Assembly: GCA_002239085.1 (NCBI GenBank) | Contig: MPNP01000003.1 | Coordinates: 27,501 to 91,500, forward strand | Direction: 5' to 3' | DNA from: Rhodobacteraceae bacterium bin131 | Lineage (GTDB): Bacteria; Pseudomonadota; Alphaproteobacteria; Rhodobacterales; Rhodobacteraceae | DNA: 64,000 nucleotides | Shown here: positions 45,932 to 54,415 of the stretch, one piece after another | How positions within the stretch are numbered: position 1 is the first letter of the stretch | Layout of the letters: each line of letters opens with the position of its first letter | Position numbers and translations under genes: made by a program | The notes under the pieces: generated by a model | Told to the model about the DNA's origin: nothing | Database searches by the model: none | The model's input: only the letters and a program-made list of their open reading frames with translations

Positions 45932-46773
45932 GAAGCAACCACTGTATACTGGAATTGGAAATCATTGCTGCTAGGATCCGACGCAATGTACTCGAGATTT
46001 GTCGCCAGCGTGGCGGGTATGCAGCGCAAGGGGTGGCCCTCGCAGACATCGCGGCGTGCCTTTATTTTGATGAGTTGCGTCCAGATAATGAGGGCTGGTA
46101 TTATGACCGGTTTGTTTTGTCGAACGGACATGACGCGATCATGACATACAGTGCCTTGGCAGAAACTGGTCACTACACAATGGACGAATTGCGGACCTAC
46201 AATGCAGATGGAACAAAAGTGGATCAAAGTCCGATTGAAGGTCAGTTAGGGTTTGAGATTACAGCAGGTTCCCTAGGTCAAGGTCCAAGCCAAGCCGCAG
46301 GGTTGGCTTGGGGTTTACGCCAACTAGGATCAGACCAGCGAATCTATTGCCTCTTTTCCGATGGCGAGCTGCAAGAGGGTAATGTCTGGGAAGGAGCGAT
46401 GTTCGCTGCCCACCAAAAGCTTGATAATCTTTGCTTTATCGTCGACAATAACGATATGCAAGCTTCGGGTCATCCTGGTGATGTGATGAGGGTTGAACCA
46501 GTACACGACAAGTTTACTGCCTTTGGTTTTCAAGTTCGCCGGATTAGTGTTATGGATATATCGGAATTACTTAACGCGTTTGAAGAGGCACGAAATACTA
46601 AGGGCAAGCCCTTTGTCGTGGTCTGTGACACCCGTCTGTGGGATGGGATTGATTGCCTGCAAAAAGTGCTACCAATGGCACATTATACTGCCAAAAATGC
46701 CGTCGATTGGGATAAAGGGTTGGACGAGGTCAATGAGACATTGATTAGATTGAAGGCAGAACTGAATGGTTGA
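45928..46773 (+). CDS. split transketolase, N-terminal (TPP-binding) subunit, pair 2
   Basis: 281 residues with GTG start at 45928 in a GTGA overlap. TPP motif reads SDGELQEGNVWEGA...DNN; the first Gly of the usual GDG is Ser. The His region is VLSNGHDAIMTYSALAE and the GSLGQGPSQAAGLAWGL segment is present. Compared with pair 1 the N-terminus is longer and the sequence only moderately similar, implying a different sugar substrate. Overlaps the SDR gene by 8 bases. Confidence 0.91.
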   Translation: MRSNHCILELEIIAARIRRNVLEICRQRGGYAAQGVALADIAACLYFDELRPDNEGWYYDRFVLSNGHDAIMTYSALAETGHYTMDELRTYNADGTKVDQSPIEGQLGFEITAGSLGQGPSQAAGLAWGLRQLGSDQRIYCLFSDGELQEGNVWEGAMFAAHQKLDNLCFIVDNNDMQASGHPGDVMRVEPVHDKFTAFGFQVRRISVMDISELLNAFEEARNTKGKPFVVVCDTRLWDGIDCLQKVLPMAHYTAKNAVDWDKGLDEVNETLIRLKAELNG

Positions 46774-47545
46774 TTTACCCCTGAGCGGCAAGGTCGCAGT
46801 TATTACCGGGGCAGGGCGAGGTATCGGGAAAGCGATTGCCCTGCGTTTTGCCAAAGAAGGTGCAGATGTCGCGCTCTGTGCGCGTTCGCAAAACGAGCTA
46901 AGCGAGGTAAGCTCGATTATTAGTCGGTTCGGTAGTGCCTGTTTTACCTTACCGATTGATATGGCCAACCCTGCCCAGGTCAAGAGCTTTTGTGATCAAA
47001 TTAGTCATGAATTCGGTACAACGGACATAATTGTCAACAATGCCGGTGCCTATCTTGAGCGTGGAGCGTTTGAAGATTCTGACCCCGATCTATGGTGGAA
47101 AACCCTGGAAATCAATGTCCGTGGACCCTACCTGATTACCCGCCATTTGATTGCGAGAATGAATAAAGGAGGCAAGATAATCAACCTTTCCTCTGGCAAA
47201 GGCTATAGTGCAGGTGTAAATAGCAGTGCTTATCATGTCTCAAAGGCTGCATTGAATATGATGACCGAGAGTTTGGCCAATGAGCTTTGGTCCAGAGACA
47301 TAGATGTAAACACTTTGGTCCCTGGGCCTACAGCCACAGCGACTTTTGACAATGCTCCCCAAGGGCAAGAACGCTCACCGGAGGAAATTCTTGCCCAAGA
47401 CCGCAGTGCTTTACCCAAGGGACTTCCTGCATGGGAAAGAGTGAAACATCCTGATGAAGTGGCTGAATTTGCACTTTATCTTGCTACGCGTCCCGTAGGA
47501 GGGCCCACAGGTCAAATTTATTCGCTTGCCCGCCGTCCACTGTAG
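46766..47545 (+). CDS. short-chain dehydrogenase/reductase of the sulfatase cluster
   Basis: 259-residue classical SDR. Cofactor motif TGAGRGIGKAIALRF, NNAG as VNNAGAYLE, catalytic Ser in INLSSGKGYSAG and Y-x3-K in YHVSKAALNMM; LVPGPTATATF near the C-terminal side. It likely oxidises a hydroxyl of the sugar acid or reduces a keto intermediate. Overlaps the second transketolase by 8 bases, so it belongs to the same operon. Specific substrate not assignable. Confidence 0.88.
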   Translation: MVDLPLSGKVAVITGAGRGIGKAIALRFAKEGADVALCARSQNELSEVSSIISRFGSACFTLPIDMANPAQVKSFCDQISHEFGTTDIIVNNAGAYLERGAFEDSDPDLWWKTLEINVRGPYLITRHLIARMNKGGKIINLSSGKGYSAGVNSSAYHVSKAALNMMTESLANELWSRDIDVNTLVPGPTATATFDNAPQGQERSPEEILAQDRSALPKGLPAWERVKHPDEVAEFALYLATRPVGGPTGQIYSLARRPL

Positions 47546-47583
47546 ACTGTTCATGTGCATGTCTAAATAAACAAGCCTCAGAA

Positions 47584-48543
47584 ATGACAGTTCAACCCTC
47601 GCAAAAGCCAAACAGGAAAACCTGCTGTAGTCCCGCCCGTAACGAGAATGTGCATAATGCGAGTGTCCAATCAATCACAAAGAAAAAAACTCATGTGAAT
47701 TTTGCGACTGTCGAGGTGCCCGGTGGCATTGCCTTTTTGGGAACGAATAATCCACAGATTCCCGACGATGGCGAGAGACCATTGTGTAAAAAGCGAATAA
47801 AACCGTTTCGAATAGGTCAGACAGTTGTGACGAATCAAGAATTTCAGAAATTTGTCAATGAGACGGGATATGAAACCGACGCAGAGCGTTTTGGTTGGAG
47901 CTTTGTCTTTTGGTCTGAAGTTTCCAAACAGGTACCAGTTACCAAAGGTGTACATGGTGCCAGTTGGTGGCGACGTGTGGATGGGGCGACTTGGAAAGAC
48001 ATAAACGGCCCAGGAACAGAGGCTGAGGTTTGGTATCCGAATCATCCAGTTGTTCAAGTCTCGCACGCGGATGCCAAGGCCTATGCCAAGTGGGCAGGTG
48101 GGCGGTTGCCGAGTGAGTTGGAATGGGAACATGCTGCTCGTGCTGGTCAGGGGGATATTCGGTTTCCTTGGGGTGATACCGAACCCAATGATTCTAACAA
48201 TTTCCCTTGTAATATTTGGCAAGGTGAATTCCCGTTCTTAAACACAGGTGTAGATGGATGGAGAACAACCGCACCGGCAAAATCCTATCTACCGAACGCT
48301 TTTGGATTGTACAATATGATTGGCAATGTGTGGGAGTGGGCAGCTGATGCCTATAGAGTTAAATCACGAAAAAAACATGTACGCCGACAAATGAACCAGA
48401 TGCAGGGGTTTAAATTGCTTAAAGGGGGATCATTTATTTGTCATCGCAGCTATTGTTATAGATACCGGATAGCGGCTAGAACAGGTAATTCACCGGATAG
48501 TTCAGCAACCCATCAAGGGTTTCGGGTTGTGTGGGATAAGTGA
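47584..48543 (+). CDS. formylglycine-generating enzyme (sulfatase-modifying factor)
   Basis: 319 residues. Oxidises the active-site Cys of sulfatases to formylglycine using O2 and copper. The C-terminal part shows both copper-binding cysteines in GGSFICHRSYCYRYR, followed by ARTGNSPDSSATHQGFRVVWD, nearly the human SUMF1 signature; WPGGRLPSE-like AGGRLPSELEWEHAARAG and GNVWEWAAD are also present. The first 40 residues are a Lys-rich extension without clear function. It lies 38 bases after the SDR gene and ends the operon, so it is the dedicated activator of the sulfatase four genes upstream. Confidence 0.93.
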   Translation: MTVQPSQKPNRKTCCSPARNENVHNASVQSITKKKTHVNFATVEVPGGIAFLGTNNPQIPDDGERPLCKKRIKPFRIGQTVVTNQEFQKFVNETGYETDAERFGWSFVFWSEVSKQVPVTKGVHGASWWRRVDGATWKDINGPGTEAEVWYPNHPVVQVSHADAKAYAKWAGGRLPSELEWEHAARAGQGDIRFPWGDTEPNDSNNFPCNIWQGEFPFLNTGVDGWRTTAPAKSYLPNAFGLYNMIGNVWEWAADAYRVKSRKKHVRRQMNQMQGFKLLKGGSFICHRSYCYRYRIAARTGNSPDSSATHQGFRVVWDK

Positions 48544-48568
48544 TGCTATTTTGGCCCATAAGAGTGCC

Positions 48569-48750
48569 TCATTCACAAGGATGATCCCAATGGCATCGTT
48601 CTATATCACGTCCTCTCAGTATCGGTTTCAGAATTTCCTCCGATTTTGATCTTCATCAATCAAACGGTCCCGAACAGATTTGTTAATGATAAACGCCTCA
48701 TTAAGTCCGGTAACAATTCCGGAGTAAATGGATGTATCATGTTCGGATTT
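48569..48750 (-). pseudogene. remnant of a type IIG/Eco57I-like restriction-modification methyltransferase
   Basis: The 276-base gap holds no intact gene, but the minus strand reads SIYSGIVTGLNEAFIINKSV then RDRLIDEDQN in one frame and, after a frameshift, EILKPILRGRDIERC in another. Together these reproduce the well-known junction of adenine methyltransferase and TaqI-type specificity domain (G-x-x-TG-x-NEAFII ... IIKP-x-LRGRDI). Both ends are cut by stops, so this is about 60 codons of a dead gene. It marks the right edge of the accessory cluster. Confidence 0.75.
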
Positions 48751-48819
48751 TTACCTATCCATGGATTATAGAGTTAGTATCATGTAATATTTCGGAACAG
48801 GTTACGAATTCATAAACTT

Positions 48820-49665
48820 ATGGAACTGGCAATAAGCATGGAAAATGATTTGAATTTGAAGGCAATATTGCAGTATCAAATTGATCTAGGTGTTGATGAA
48901 GCTATTACAGCAAATACCTTCAATCGCTTTAAGGAGACCAAACTTCAAGGTCAAAAAAAACCTGAAAGAATTCTCTCACCAAAACCTATTCAATCCAAAC
49001 AAAGAAATAATTCATTACTCAGAGAGCAAAAATCCTCAAGTGTAGATAATACTGCAAATGAGGCAAAACTTGTTGCGGAAAAGCTGGTATCCGAAGTTCA
49101 AACACTTGATGACTTAAAAAATTCAATAGAAGCATTTAACGGCTGTGATTATCGTGAAACAGCAATCAATCTTGTTTTTGCTGATGGCAACCCAAAGGCA
49201 AAGATAATGGTAATTGGGGAAGCCCCAGGTCAAGATGAGGATAAACAAGGGTTACCTTTTGTTGGTCGGTCAGGCCAGCTTTTAGACAAAATTTTTTCGG
49301 AAGCTGGACTCAGTCGAAAAAGCAATGATTCATCAACGGCGATTTATATCACAAACGCTGTAAACTGGCGACCACCAGGAAATAAGACACCACCACCAGA
49401 AGTAATTGATATGTTCCGACCATTCATTCAAAAGCACATTGAGTTGGTCAATCCAAAAATTCTCGTACTTACAGGAAATTCATCGTGTAACGCAATTATC
49501 AATCGGGGCGGAATTACAGGACTGAGAGGAAAATGGATTAAGGGAGAGCGGTATTTCATAATGCCAATTGTACACCCTGCGTTTTTACTTAGAAATCCAA
49601 AAGTTAAGCGGGATACTTGGAACGATATACTGAAAATAAAGCAAAAATTACGGGAGCTAAGTTAG
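48820..49665 (+). CDS. uracil-DNA glycosylase family 4-like, Fe-S ligands lost
   Basis: 281 residues. Catalytic-fold motifs of family 4 UDG are clear: VIGEAPGQDEDKQGLPFVGR (motif A) and VHPAFLLRNP (motif B, HP-S/A). A long N-terminal extension of about 110 residues (charged, low complexity) precedes the domain. The four Cys that bind the 4Fe-4S cluster in canonical enzymes are mostly replaced: only one remains (NGCDY), and the KCRPP position reads NWRPP. I recall similar long Cys-poor forms in other alphaproteobacteria. Role in base-excision repair is likely but glycosylase activity is not certain. Confidence 0.85.
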   Translation: MELAISMENDLNLKAILQYQIDLGVDEAITANTFNRFKETKLQGQKKPERILSPKPIQSKQRNNSLLREQKSSSVDNTANEAKLVAEKLVSEVQTLDDLKNSIEAFNGCDYRETAINLVFADGNPKAKIMVIGEAPGQDEDKQGLPFVGRSGQLLDKIFSEAGLSRKSNDSSTAIYITNAVNWRPPGNKTPPPEVIDMFRPFIQKHIELVNPKILVLTGNSSCNAIINRGGITGLRGKWIKGERYFIMPIVHPAFLLRNPKVKRDTWNDILKIKQKLRELS

Positions 49666-50001
49666 GGATTAACTCTAACAAAGCACCATTAATCAATCAG
49701 TTAATTTGGTGATTTAAATAACTGCTTGACACAAATGAAAGCAGGAAAAGCTTGCTACTCCAATGAGAATCCACTGATGTTCTGGCTTGCGGGATACGAA
49801 CATCTTTAATGCAGGGAAGGCATCGGCTATCCCTGTAAAGGGTGAAATAAGCGTATCGGATGTTTATATATCATTCTCTTTTGGGGAATGCTGACCATAG
49901 TGTTATTTTTAATTTGAAGTTTGCTAACTCAGCTTGATTGGATTGACATCGTTCCCCTTTAAGTGAATTACATATTATCGTTTGGCAACCAATGAATCAT
50001 T
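49666..50001. other. intergenic region, no convincing gene
   Basis: 336 bases between the glycosylase and moaB genes. A TTGACA box occurs near 49725 and a 24-codon ORF starts at 49735, but it has no ribosome site. A short repeat CAGGGA/TCCCTG (about 49811-49835) could form a hairpin. Nothing I can name. Confidence 0.3.
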
Positions 50002-50538
50002 ATGAATTTAAGTTCTGAAGTAAATTTCATCCCAGTCAACATCGCTATCTTGTCAATTTCAGACACTCGCGATTTGTCTAATGATAAATCGGGCGATATT
50101 ATTCAAGATAGGGCTCTTGAGTCCGGTCATTCGCTCCATGAGCGTCTGGTAATTAAGGACGACTTCAATGATATAACCCAACAACTCCAGCTTTGGGTCA
50201 ATGATAATACAGTTGATGTCGTCATCACAACTGGGGGAACAGGCTTGACAGGACGCGATGTAACAGTTGAAGCGCACCAAAGTATTTATGAAAAGGAAAT
50301 CCCCGGTTTTGCAATTATTTTTGCTCAGCTTTCCTATACCAAAATAAAAGCTTCTGCCGTTCAGTCACGTGCTTGTGCAGGAGTAGCCAAAGGCACCTAC
50401 CTCTTTGCCTTGCCGGGCTCCCCAAGTGCTTGTATTGACGCATGGGACGGCATCCTCAAAACACAACTAGATGTCAGAAATAAGCCGTGTAATTTTGTAG
50501 AAATCATGCCACGACTAGACGAACATCGTAGAAAATAA
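50002..50538 (+). CDS. moaB: molybdenum cofactor biosynthesis protein MoaB
   Basis: MogA/MoaB-type molybdopterin adenylyltransferase-like protein, 178 residues. The fold's key strands are readable: NIAILSISDTRDLSNDKSG, VVITTGGTGLTGRDVTVEA (GGTG pocket and conserved Asp) and LFALPGSPSACIDAW. Completes the molybdopterin genes moaD and moaE seen at 25 kb. Single gene with its own upstream region. Confidence 0.93.
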   Translation: MNLSSEVNFIPVNIAILSISDTRDLSNDKSGDIIQDRALESGHSLHERLVIKDDFNDITQQLQLWVNDNTVDVVITTGGTGLTGRDVTVEAHQSIYEKEIPGFAIIFAQLSYTKIKASAVQSRACAGVAKGTYLFALPGSPSACIDAWDGILKTQLDVRNKPCNFVEIMPRLDEHRRK

Positions 50539-50593
50539 TTTTTTACTACCTTCGTTCAATTATTTCCTTTCCAAACCAATAAATGCCTAGTCA

Positions 50594-51739
50594 ATGAAAT
50601 TAGACCTCAACTATCCAGCAATTGCTGACCTACGGAGAAAGGCCAAACAAAGGATTCCTCATTTTGCCTTTGAATATCTTGATAGCGGTACAGGCAGTCG
50701 CGAATTAGGAGTGTCCGAAAATCGCCAAGCCCTTGACCAGGTCAAGTTTTTACCAACAATCCTGAAGGGTGAAATCAAATTCCAACTGGACCAAGAATTT
50801 ATGGGCGAAACCTTCTCCTACCCCTTTGGTATCGCACCAGTAGGAATGGCAGGAGCCATGTGGCCTGGGGCCGAGAAAATTCTTGCGCGCATTGCTAACG
50901 AATTCAATATCCCGTTTAATTTATCCACAGTTGCCACAGCTAGTCCTGAAGATATCGGGCCAATTGCCAGAAATAGGGGATGGTTTCAATACTATCCAGC
51001 ACGAGACAGAGACATTCAGAAAGACATGTTAAGACGGGTTAAAAACTCTGGATTTACAGCATTAGTGGTCACACTGGATGTTCCTGGAGAAAGTCGACGT
51101 GAGCGGCAAAGGAAAGCGTTTCTTGAGTTGCCCTTCAAATTAAATTATAAATTGATTCTATCTATTCTATCGCGACCGGCATGGTGTAAAGCCATACTCT
51201 TTGAAGGAATTCCTCGGATGAAATTCCCTGAGAGCTATACGAATTTCGAAAACAAGGGGCGGTTCACCCATGTAGGCAAAAGCATAAGAGGGTATCCAAA
51301 TTGGGACGATTTCAAGCGGCTTCGTGAGGATTGGCCTCTAAAACTTATTGTCAAGGGAGTATTAGACTCAGAGGATGCAAAAAAGTTAATTGACGAAGGG
51401 GCTGATGGAATCTGGGTTTCTAATCATTCTGGACGTCAATTTGAAGGAGGCCCAGCAGCCATCAACCAACTACCGAAAATTAGGGAGGCCGTGGGTGATA
51501 ACTACCCACTTGCATTTGATTCAGGTCTTGAAGGGGGGTTAGACATTCTCCGTGCCTATGCCTTGGGGGCTGACTATGTGTTTCTCGGTCGAGGTTTCAT
51601 TTATGCGGTGGCAGCATTTGGAAGCACAGGTGCAAAGCATTTGGTCAATATTTTAGCTGAGGACTTGAAGTCGAATATGGCTCAGATTGGTATTTCCCAC
51701 CCCAATAATGCTCAGCTTAGATTGATTAAGCAGAGTTAA
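50594..51739 (+). CDS. lldD: FMN-dependent alpha-hydroxy acid (L-lactate) dehydrogenase
   Basis: 381 residues of the LldD/glycolate oxidase family. FMN-barrel motifs: FAFEYLDSGTGSRELGVSEN at the N-terminus, PFGIAPVGMAGAMWP, TLDVPGESRRERQR, LIVKGVLDSEDAKKLIDEGA, the catalytic His region WVSNHSGRQFEGGPAAI and FDSGLEGGLDILRAYALGAD. Normally oxidises L-lactate or a related 2-hydroxy acid and passes electrons to quinone. The SNHSGRQ and EGG variants differ slightly from the usual SNHGGRQLDG, so a hydroxy acid other than lactate is possible. Confidence 0.86.
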   Translation: MKLDLNYPAIADLRRKAKQRIPHFAFEYLDSGTGSRELGVSENRQALDQVKFLPTILKGEIKFQLDQEFMGETFSYPFGIAPVGMAGAMWPGAEKILARIANEFNIPFNLSTVATASPEDIGPIARNRGWFQYYPARDRDIQKDMLRRVKNSGFTALVVTLDVPGESRRERQRKAFLELPFKLNYKLILSILSRPAWCKAILFEGIPRMKFPESYTNFENKGRFTHVGKSIRGYPNWDDFKRLREDWPLKLIVKGVLDSEDAKKLIDEGADGIWVSNHSGRQFEGGPAAINQLPKIREAVGDNYPLAFDSGLEGGLDILRAYALGADYVFLGRGFIYAVAAFGSTGAKHLVNILAEDLKSNMAQIGISHPNNAQLRLIKQS

Positions 51740-51756
51740 GTGTTTTGAAAATAGTA

Positions 51757-52671
51757 TCAGCACCCAGTGAACTCATAGGCATTGTCGGGAGTTACGACAG
51801 TAAATATTGTTTTTGAAAGGTCAAACTCTCCAGAACTATTGAGTTTGTCGCCCTGTGAGTGAAATTGCCAAACACCATTTTCTTCCTGTCTTCCTTCGGG
51901 GTGATGAAAATAAAGCAATTGAGTTGGATCCTCAGCAATTGAAGAAAAAGGAGGTTTAATGCTCATGTCATCAAACCTGATTTGTACATATAAATCAAAA
52001 AATTTGTTTGATTCCTCATACCAACAACGATTTTGATTAAATACGGTGTTAAACTTTAATTGTTCGGGCTGATTATCCAGAGCATCTAAAATTTTTTGCC
52101 TAGGCAAATTCGCTTGGGGGTCAAGAATAATTTCAATGGGTTCATAAATTGGAATACATACCTCTTCACAAATTCCAAAAACCAACTCACCTTTGGCGTA
52201 GATGATTTCACCTTCATTGATAGGATATAAGCTGACGGGGAATATGACTGTGTTGGTATAGCCAATAAATGGTTCTGAATCCTGATATGACAGTGTGGGA
52301 GTTGGCCAGTTAATGTGGGTCGTTTTCAAGTTTGTCGTTTCTTCCCAGTCAAAAAACATAGGGAATCCATCTGAACCACTCATGCGCCAATAGGTTTTCC
52401 AGCCTGGGCTTAAATCAACTTGAATACCGATGTAATGGAGTTCATCTCCATTGAATTGTGACCGCCAACCCGAATCTAAATTATATTGATAAACATTTTC
52501 AAAGTTATCAAAACTAAATGATAAAAGTTTTTTTGCTGTTGGTTGCTGAAGTTCTGGATTACTATTCCACAAAGGAATGTTCAATTGTGCTTGAAGCGGT
52601 AATAATAAAATTAAATTAAGTATTATGCTTGTTACAATTGGGACGATAATTGAAATCCTGACTTTAAACAT
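51757..52671 (-). CDS. secreted DsbD N-terminal-domain protein
   Basis: 304 residues with an N-terminal signal anchor (IIVPIVTSIILNLILLLPLQAQ). The body matches the DsbD alpha/N-terminal immunoglobulin-like domain: SPGWKTYWRMSGSDGFPMFF, GYTNTVIFPVSL and the Cys pair region FGICEEVCIPIYE. The membrane and thioredoxin domains of full DsbD are absent, so this is a stand-alone periplasmic thiol domain. Convergent with the lldD-like gene and divergent from yqgE, a pairing I recall in alphaproteobacteria. A role in periplasmic thiol exchange is likely. Confidence 0.82.
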   Translation of the reverse strand: MFKVRISIIVPIVTSIILNLILLLPLQAQLNIPLWNSNPELQQPTAKKLLSFSFDNFENVYQYNLDSGWRSQFNGDELHYIGIQVDLSPGWKTYWRMSGSDGFPMFFDWEETTNLKTTHINWPTPTLSYQDSEPFIGYTNTVIFPVSLYPINEGEIIYAKGELVFGICEEVCIPIYEPIEIILDPQANLPRQKILDALDNQPEQLKFNTVFNQNRCWYEESNKFFDLYVQIRFDDMSIKPPFSSIAEDPTQLLYFHHPEGRQEENGVWQFHSQGDKLNSSGEFDLSKTIFTVVTPDNAYEFTGC

Positions 52672-52714
52672 ATTTAGAGTTTAATTTGGAACACTTCTTT
52701 GCGTATTTTAAATT

Positions 52715-53350
52715 ATGATCCGTTTTGATATACCGTTTAATTTAAAACAATTTGATACTAAACACTTAGAAAAACTAGGTGCAAATCAACCGAATTCACA
52801 ATATTTTGCGGGTTGCTTGCTGATTGCCATGCCCTCAATGGAAGATCCATACTTTAAGGAAAGCGTTGTCTTGCTATTAGGTCACGATGATTCCAAGGCC
52901 TTGGGAATTGTTATCAACAAACCAACCGGCTATATGCAATTTGGGGTCCCCAATGAACATGGCGATGCCGAGATTGATCACAGTACCCAACTTCCTGTTT
53001 ATTCCGGCGGCCCTGTCGACGGAGAACTTGCTATGATCGTTCATTCCCATTGTCGAACCGAATACGATACAACCCAGGTTGTCAATGAATACTTCAGCAT
53101 TACTAGTAATATCATGATTCTTGAAGATATTTACCGTGGTGAAGGCCCTGCGTATAATATCTTTTCCTTGGGCTATTCTAGCTGGGAGCCGGGTCAACTA
53201 GAAAGTGAAATCCAGGCCAACGCATGGCTTGTGAGCAACAGTTCACTTGAACTTGTTTTTAAAACGAGCACGGATGAAAAATGGTCTGCTGCGATCCGCT
53301 CGCTCGGAGTTAACCTCGCGCATGTTTCGATGACTGGAGGATCAGCTTAG
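52715..53350 (+). CDS. yqgE: YqgE/AlgH family protein (DUF179)
   Basis: 211 residues. The conserved blocks GCLLIAMPSMEDPYFKESVV, LGIVINKPT, VYSGGPVDGELAMIVH and LGYSSWEPGQLESEI... NAW identify the YqgE family. Function in cell physiology is not firmly known; AlgH was once proposed as a regulator. About 20 residues longer at the N-terminus than the E. coli protein. Convergent with tsaC (16 bases). Confidence 0.92.
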   Translation: MIRFDIPFNLKQFDTKHLEKLGANQPNSQYFAGCLLIAMPSMEDPYFKESVVLLLGHDDSKALGIVINKPTGYMQFGVPNEHGDAEIDHSTQLPVYSGGPVDGELAMIVHSHCRTEYDTTQVVNEYFSITSNIMILEDIYRGEGPAYNIFSLGYSSWEPGQLESEIQANAWLVSNSSLELVFKTSTDEKWSAAIRSLGVNLAHVSMTGGSA

Positions 53351-53366
53351 GAAAACTTTGTGGGAA

Positions 53367-54332
53367 TTAGCCCGCCATTGAGGCCCTGCGAAGTCTGTCA
53401 TTGATTGTAATACCTAAACCACTATTAGGTATCGGGGCTATCGCAATCATAGTATATTCTTGGGAAATAGCTGCTTGGTCGGCATCACGGAGGATGGCAA
53501 ACAGATTCTTTGCGGCTTCTTTTAAACAACCAGATTCAGATAAATTAAATGAGTTTTTTCCTTTAGTCTGTCCAAATGCGACAAACAGTTCACCCTCTTT
53601 GAACCGATTCGCATTCAACCTGAGCGGTGTCTTAGGAGAATAATGCTTTGCTAGGGTGCCGGGTGAGAGTACATTAGTTGAATGAAAACTTAGGTCAATT
53701 TCAATTCCTGTATCTTTTTGAATCTCTTCAACAGGTATAGAACCATGTCTCAGCAATCTAAAGTGACCCTGATAATACGTTAAGACTGTTGACTCAACCC
53801 CGTGTTCGCATTGTCCACCATCAATCACGGCATCAATCTTGCCATGCAAATCCTGCAAAACATGTTGAGGGTGGGTTGGGCTTACTCTTCCTGATTGATT
53901 GGCCGATGGGCCTACCAACGGTACGCCGCAGTGGCAGATAAAACGCAAGGTAATTGCGTTAGCGGGGACTCGTACGGCTAGAAAATCAGAATTGGAGCTT
54001 ACCCGTGACGGAATATTAACAGAATCAGCCTTGGGCAAAATCAAAGTTAATGCCCCTGGCCAATATCGCTTAGCAAGAATGTGTGAGGCTTGATTGAATT
54101 GAACAATTTGCGCCGCTTTAGAATAACTTTCAACATGGATAATGAGAGGATTAGTTGAGGGGCGTCCTTTGACACAAAACACTTTTTGTACTGCCGTATC
54201 GTTGTAAGCATTAGCCCCAAGTCCATAGACTGTTTCAGTTGGAAAAGAAACAAGTCCACCTGACTGTATTATTCTAGCAGCGTGCTCAAGATCTTTTGTA
54301 CTCGGTGTCAAAATCTGGGTGTGTATATTCAT
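53367..54332 (-). CDS. tsaC: L-threonylcarbamoyladenylate synthase TsaC/Sua5
   Basis: 321 residues: YrdC/Sua5 domain (residues about 10-195) with GLVSFPTETVYGLGANAY, KGRPSTNPLIIHV, LAVRVPANAITLRFI and GPSANQSGRVSPTHP, then the C-terminal Sua5 domain (SPGTLAKHYSPKTPLRL). The product makes the AMP-activated intermediate for t6A37 of ANN-decoding tRNAs. Sua5-length (two-domain) form. Confidence 0.94.
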   Translation of the reverse strand: MNIHTQILTPSTKDLEHAARIIQSGGLVSFPTETVYGLGANAYNDTAVQKVFCVKGRPSTNPLIIHVESYSKAAQIVQFNQASHILAKRYWPGALTLILPKADSVNIPSRVSSNSDFLAVRVPANAITLRFICHCGVPLVGPSANQSGRVSPTHPQHVLQDLHGKIDAVIDGGQCEHGVESTVLTYYQGHFRLLRHGSIPVEEIQKDTGIEIDLSFHSTNVLSPGTLAKHYSPKTPLRLNANRFKEGELFVAFGQTKGKNSFNLSESGCLKEAAKNLFAILRDADQAAISQEYTMIAIAPIPNSGLGITINDRLRRASMAG

Positions 54333-54415
54333 TTAATGTACTAGATTTTCTAATAAGGAAGATATATTCAGTTCCAACACTACACCTAAGATATGCAATT
54401 TTGCCATTCAATCAT

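Noticed and set aside
34732-48543. Direct assignment to the sulfoquinovose (sulfo-TK) or apiose pathway
   Set aside because: Split transketolases occur there, but the other marker enzymes (isomerases, sulfonate or apiose enzymes) are not seen, and a sulfatase acts on esters, not sulfonates.
49735-49809. 24-codon ORF between the glycosylase and moaB
   Set aside because: No ribosome site and no recognisable feature; kept only as a remark.
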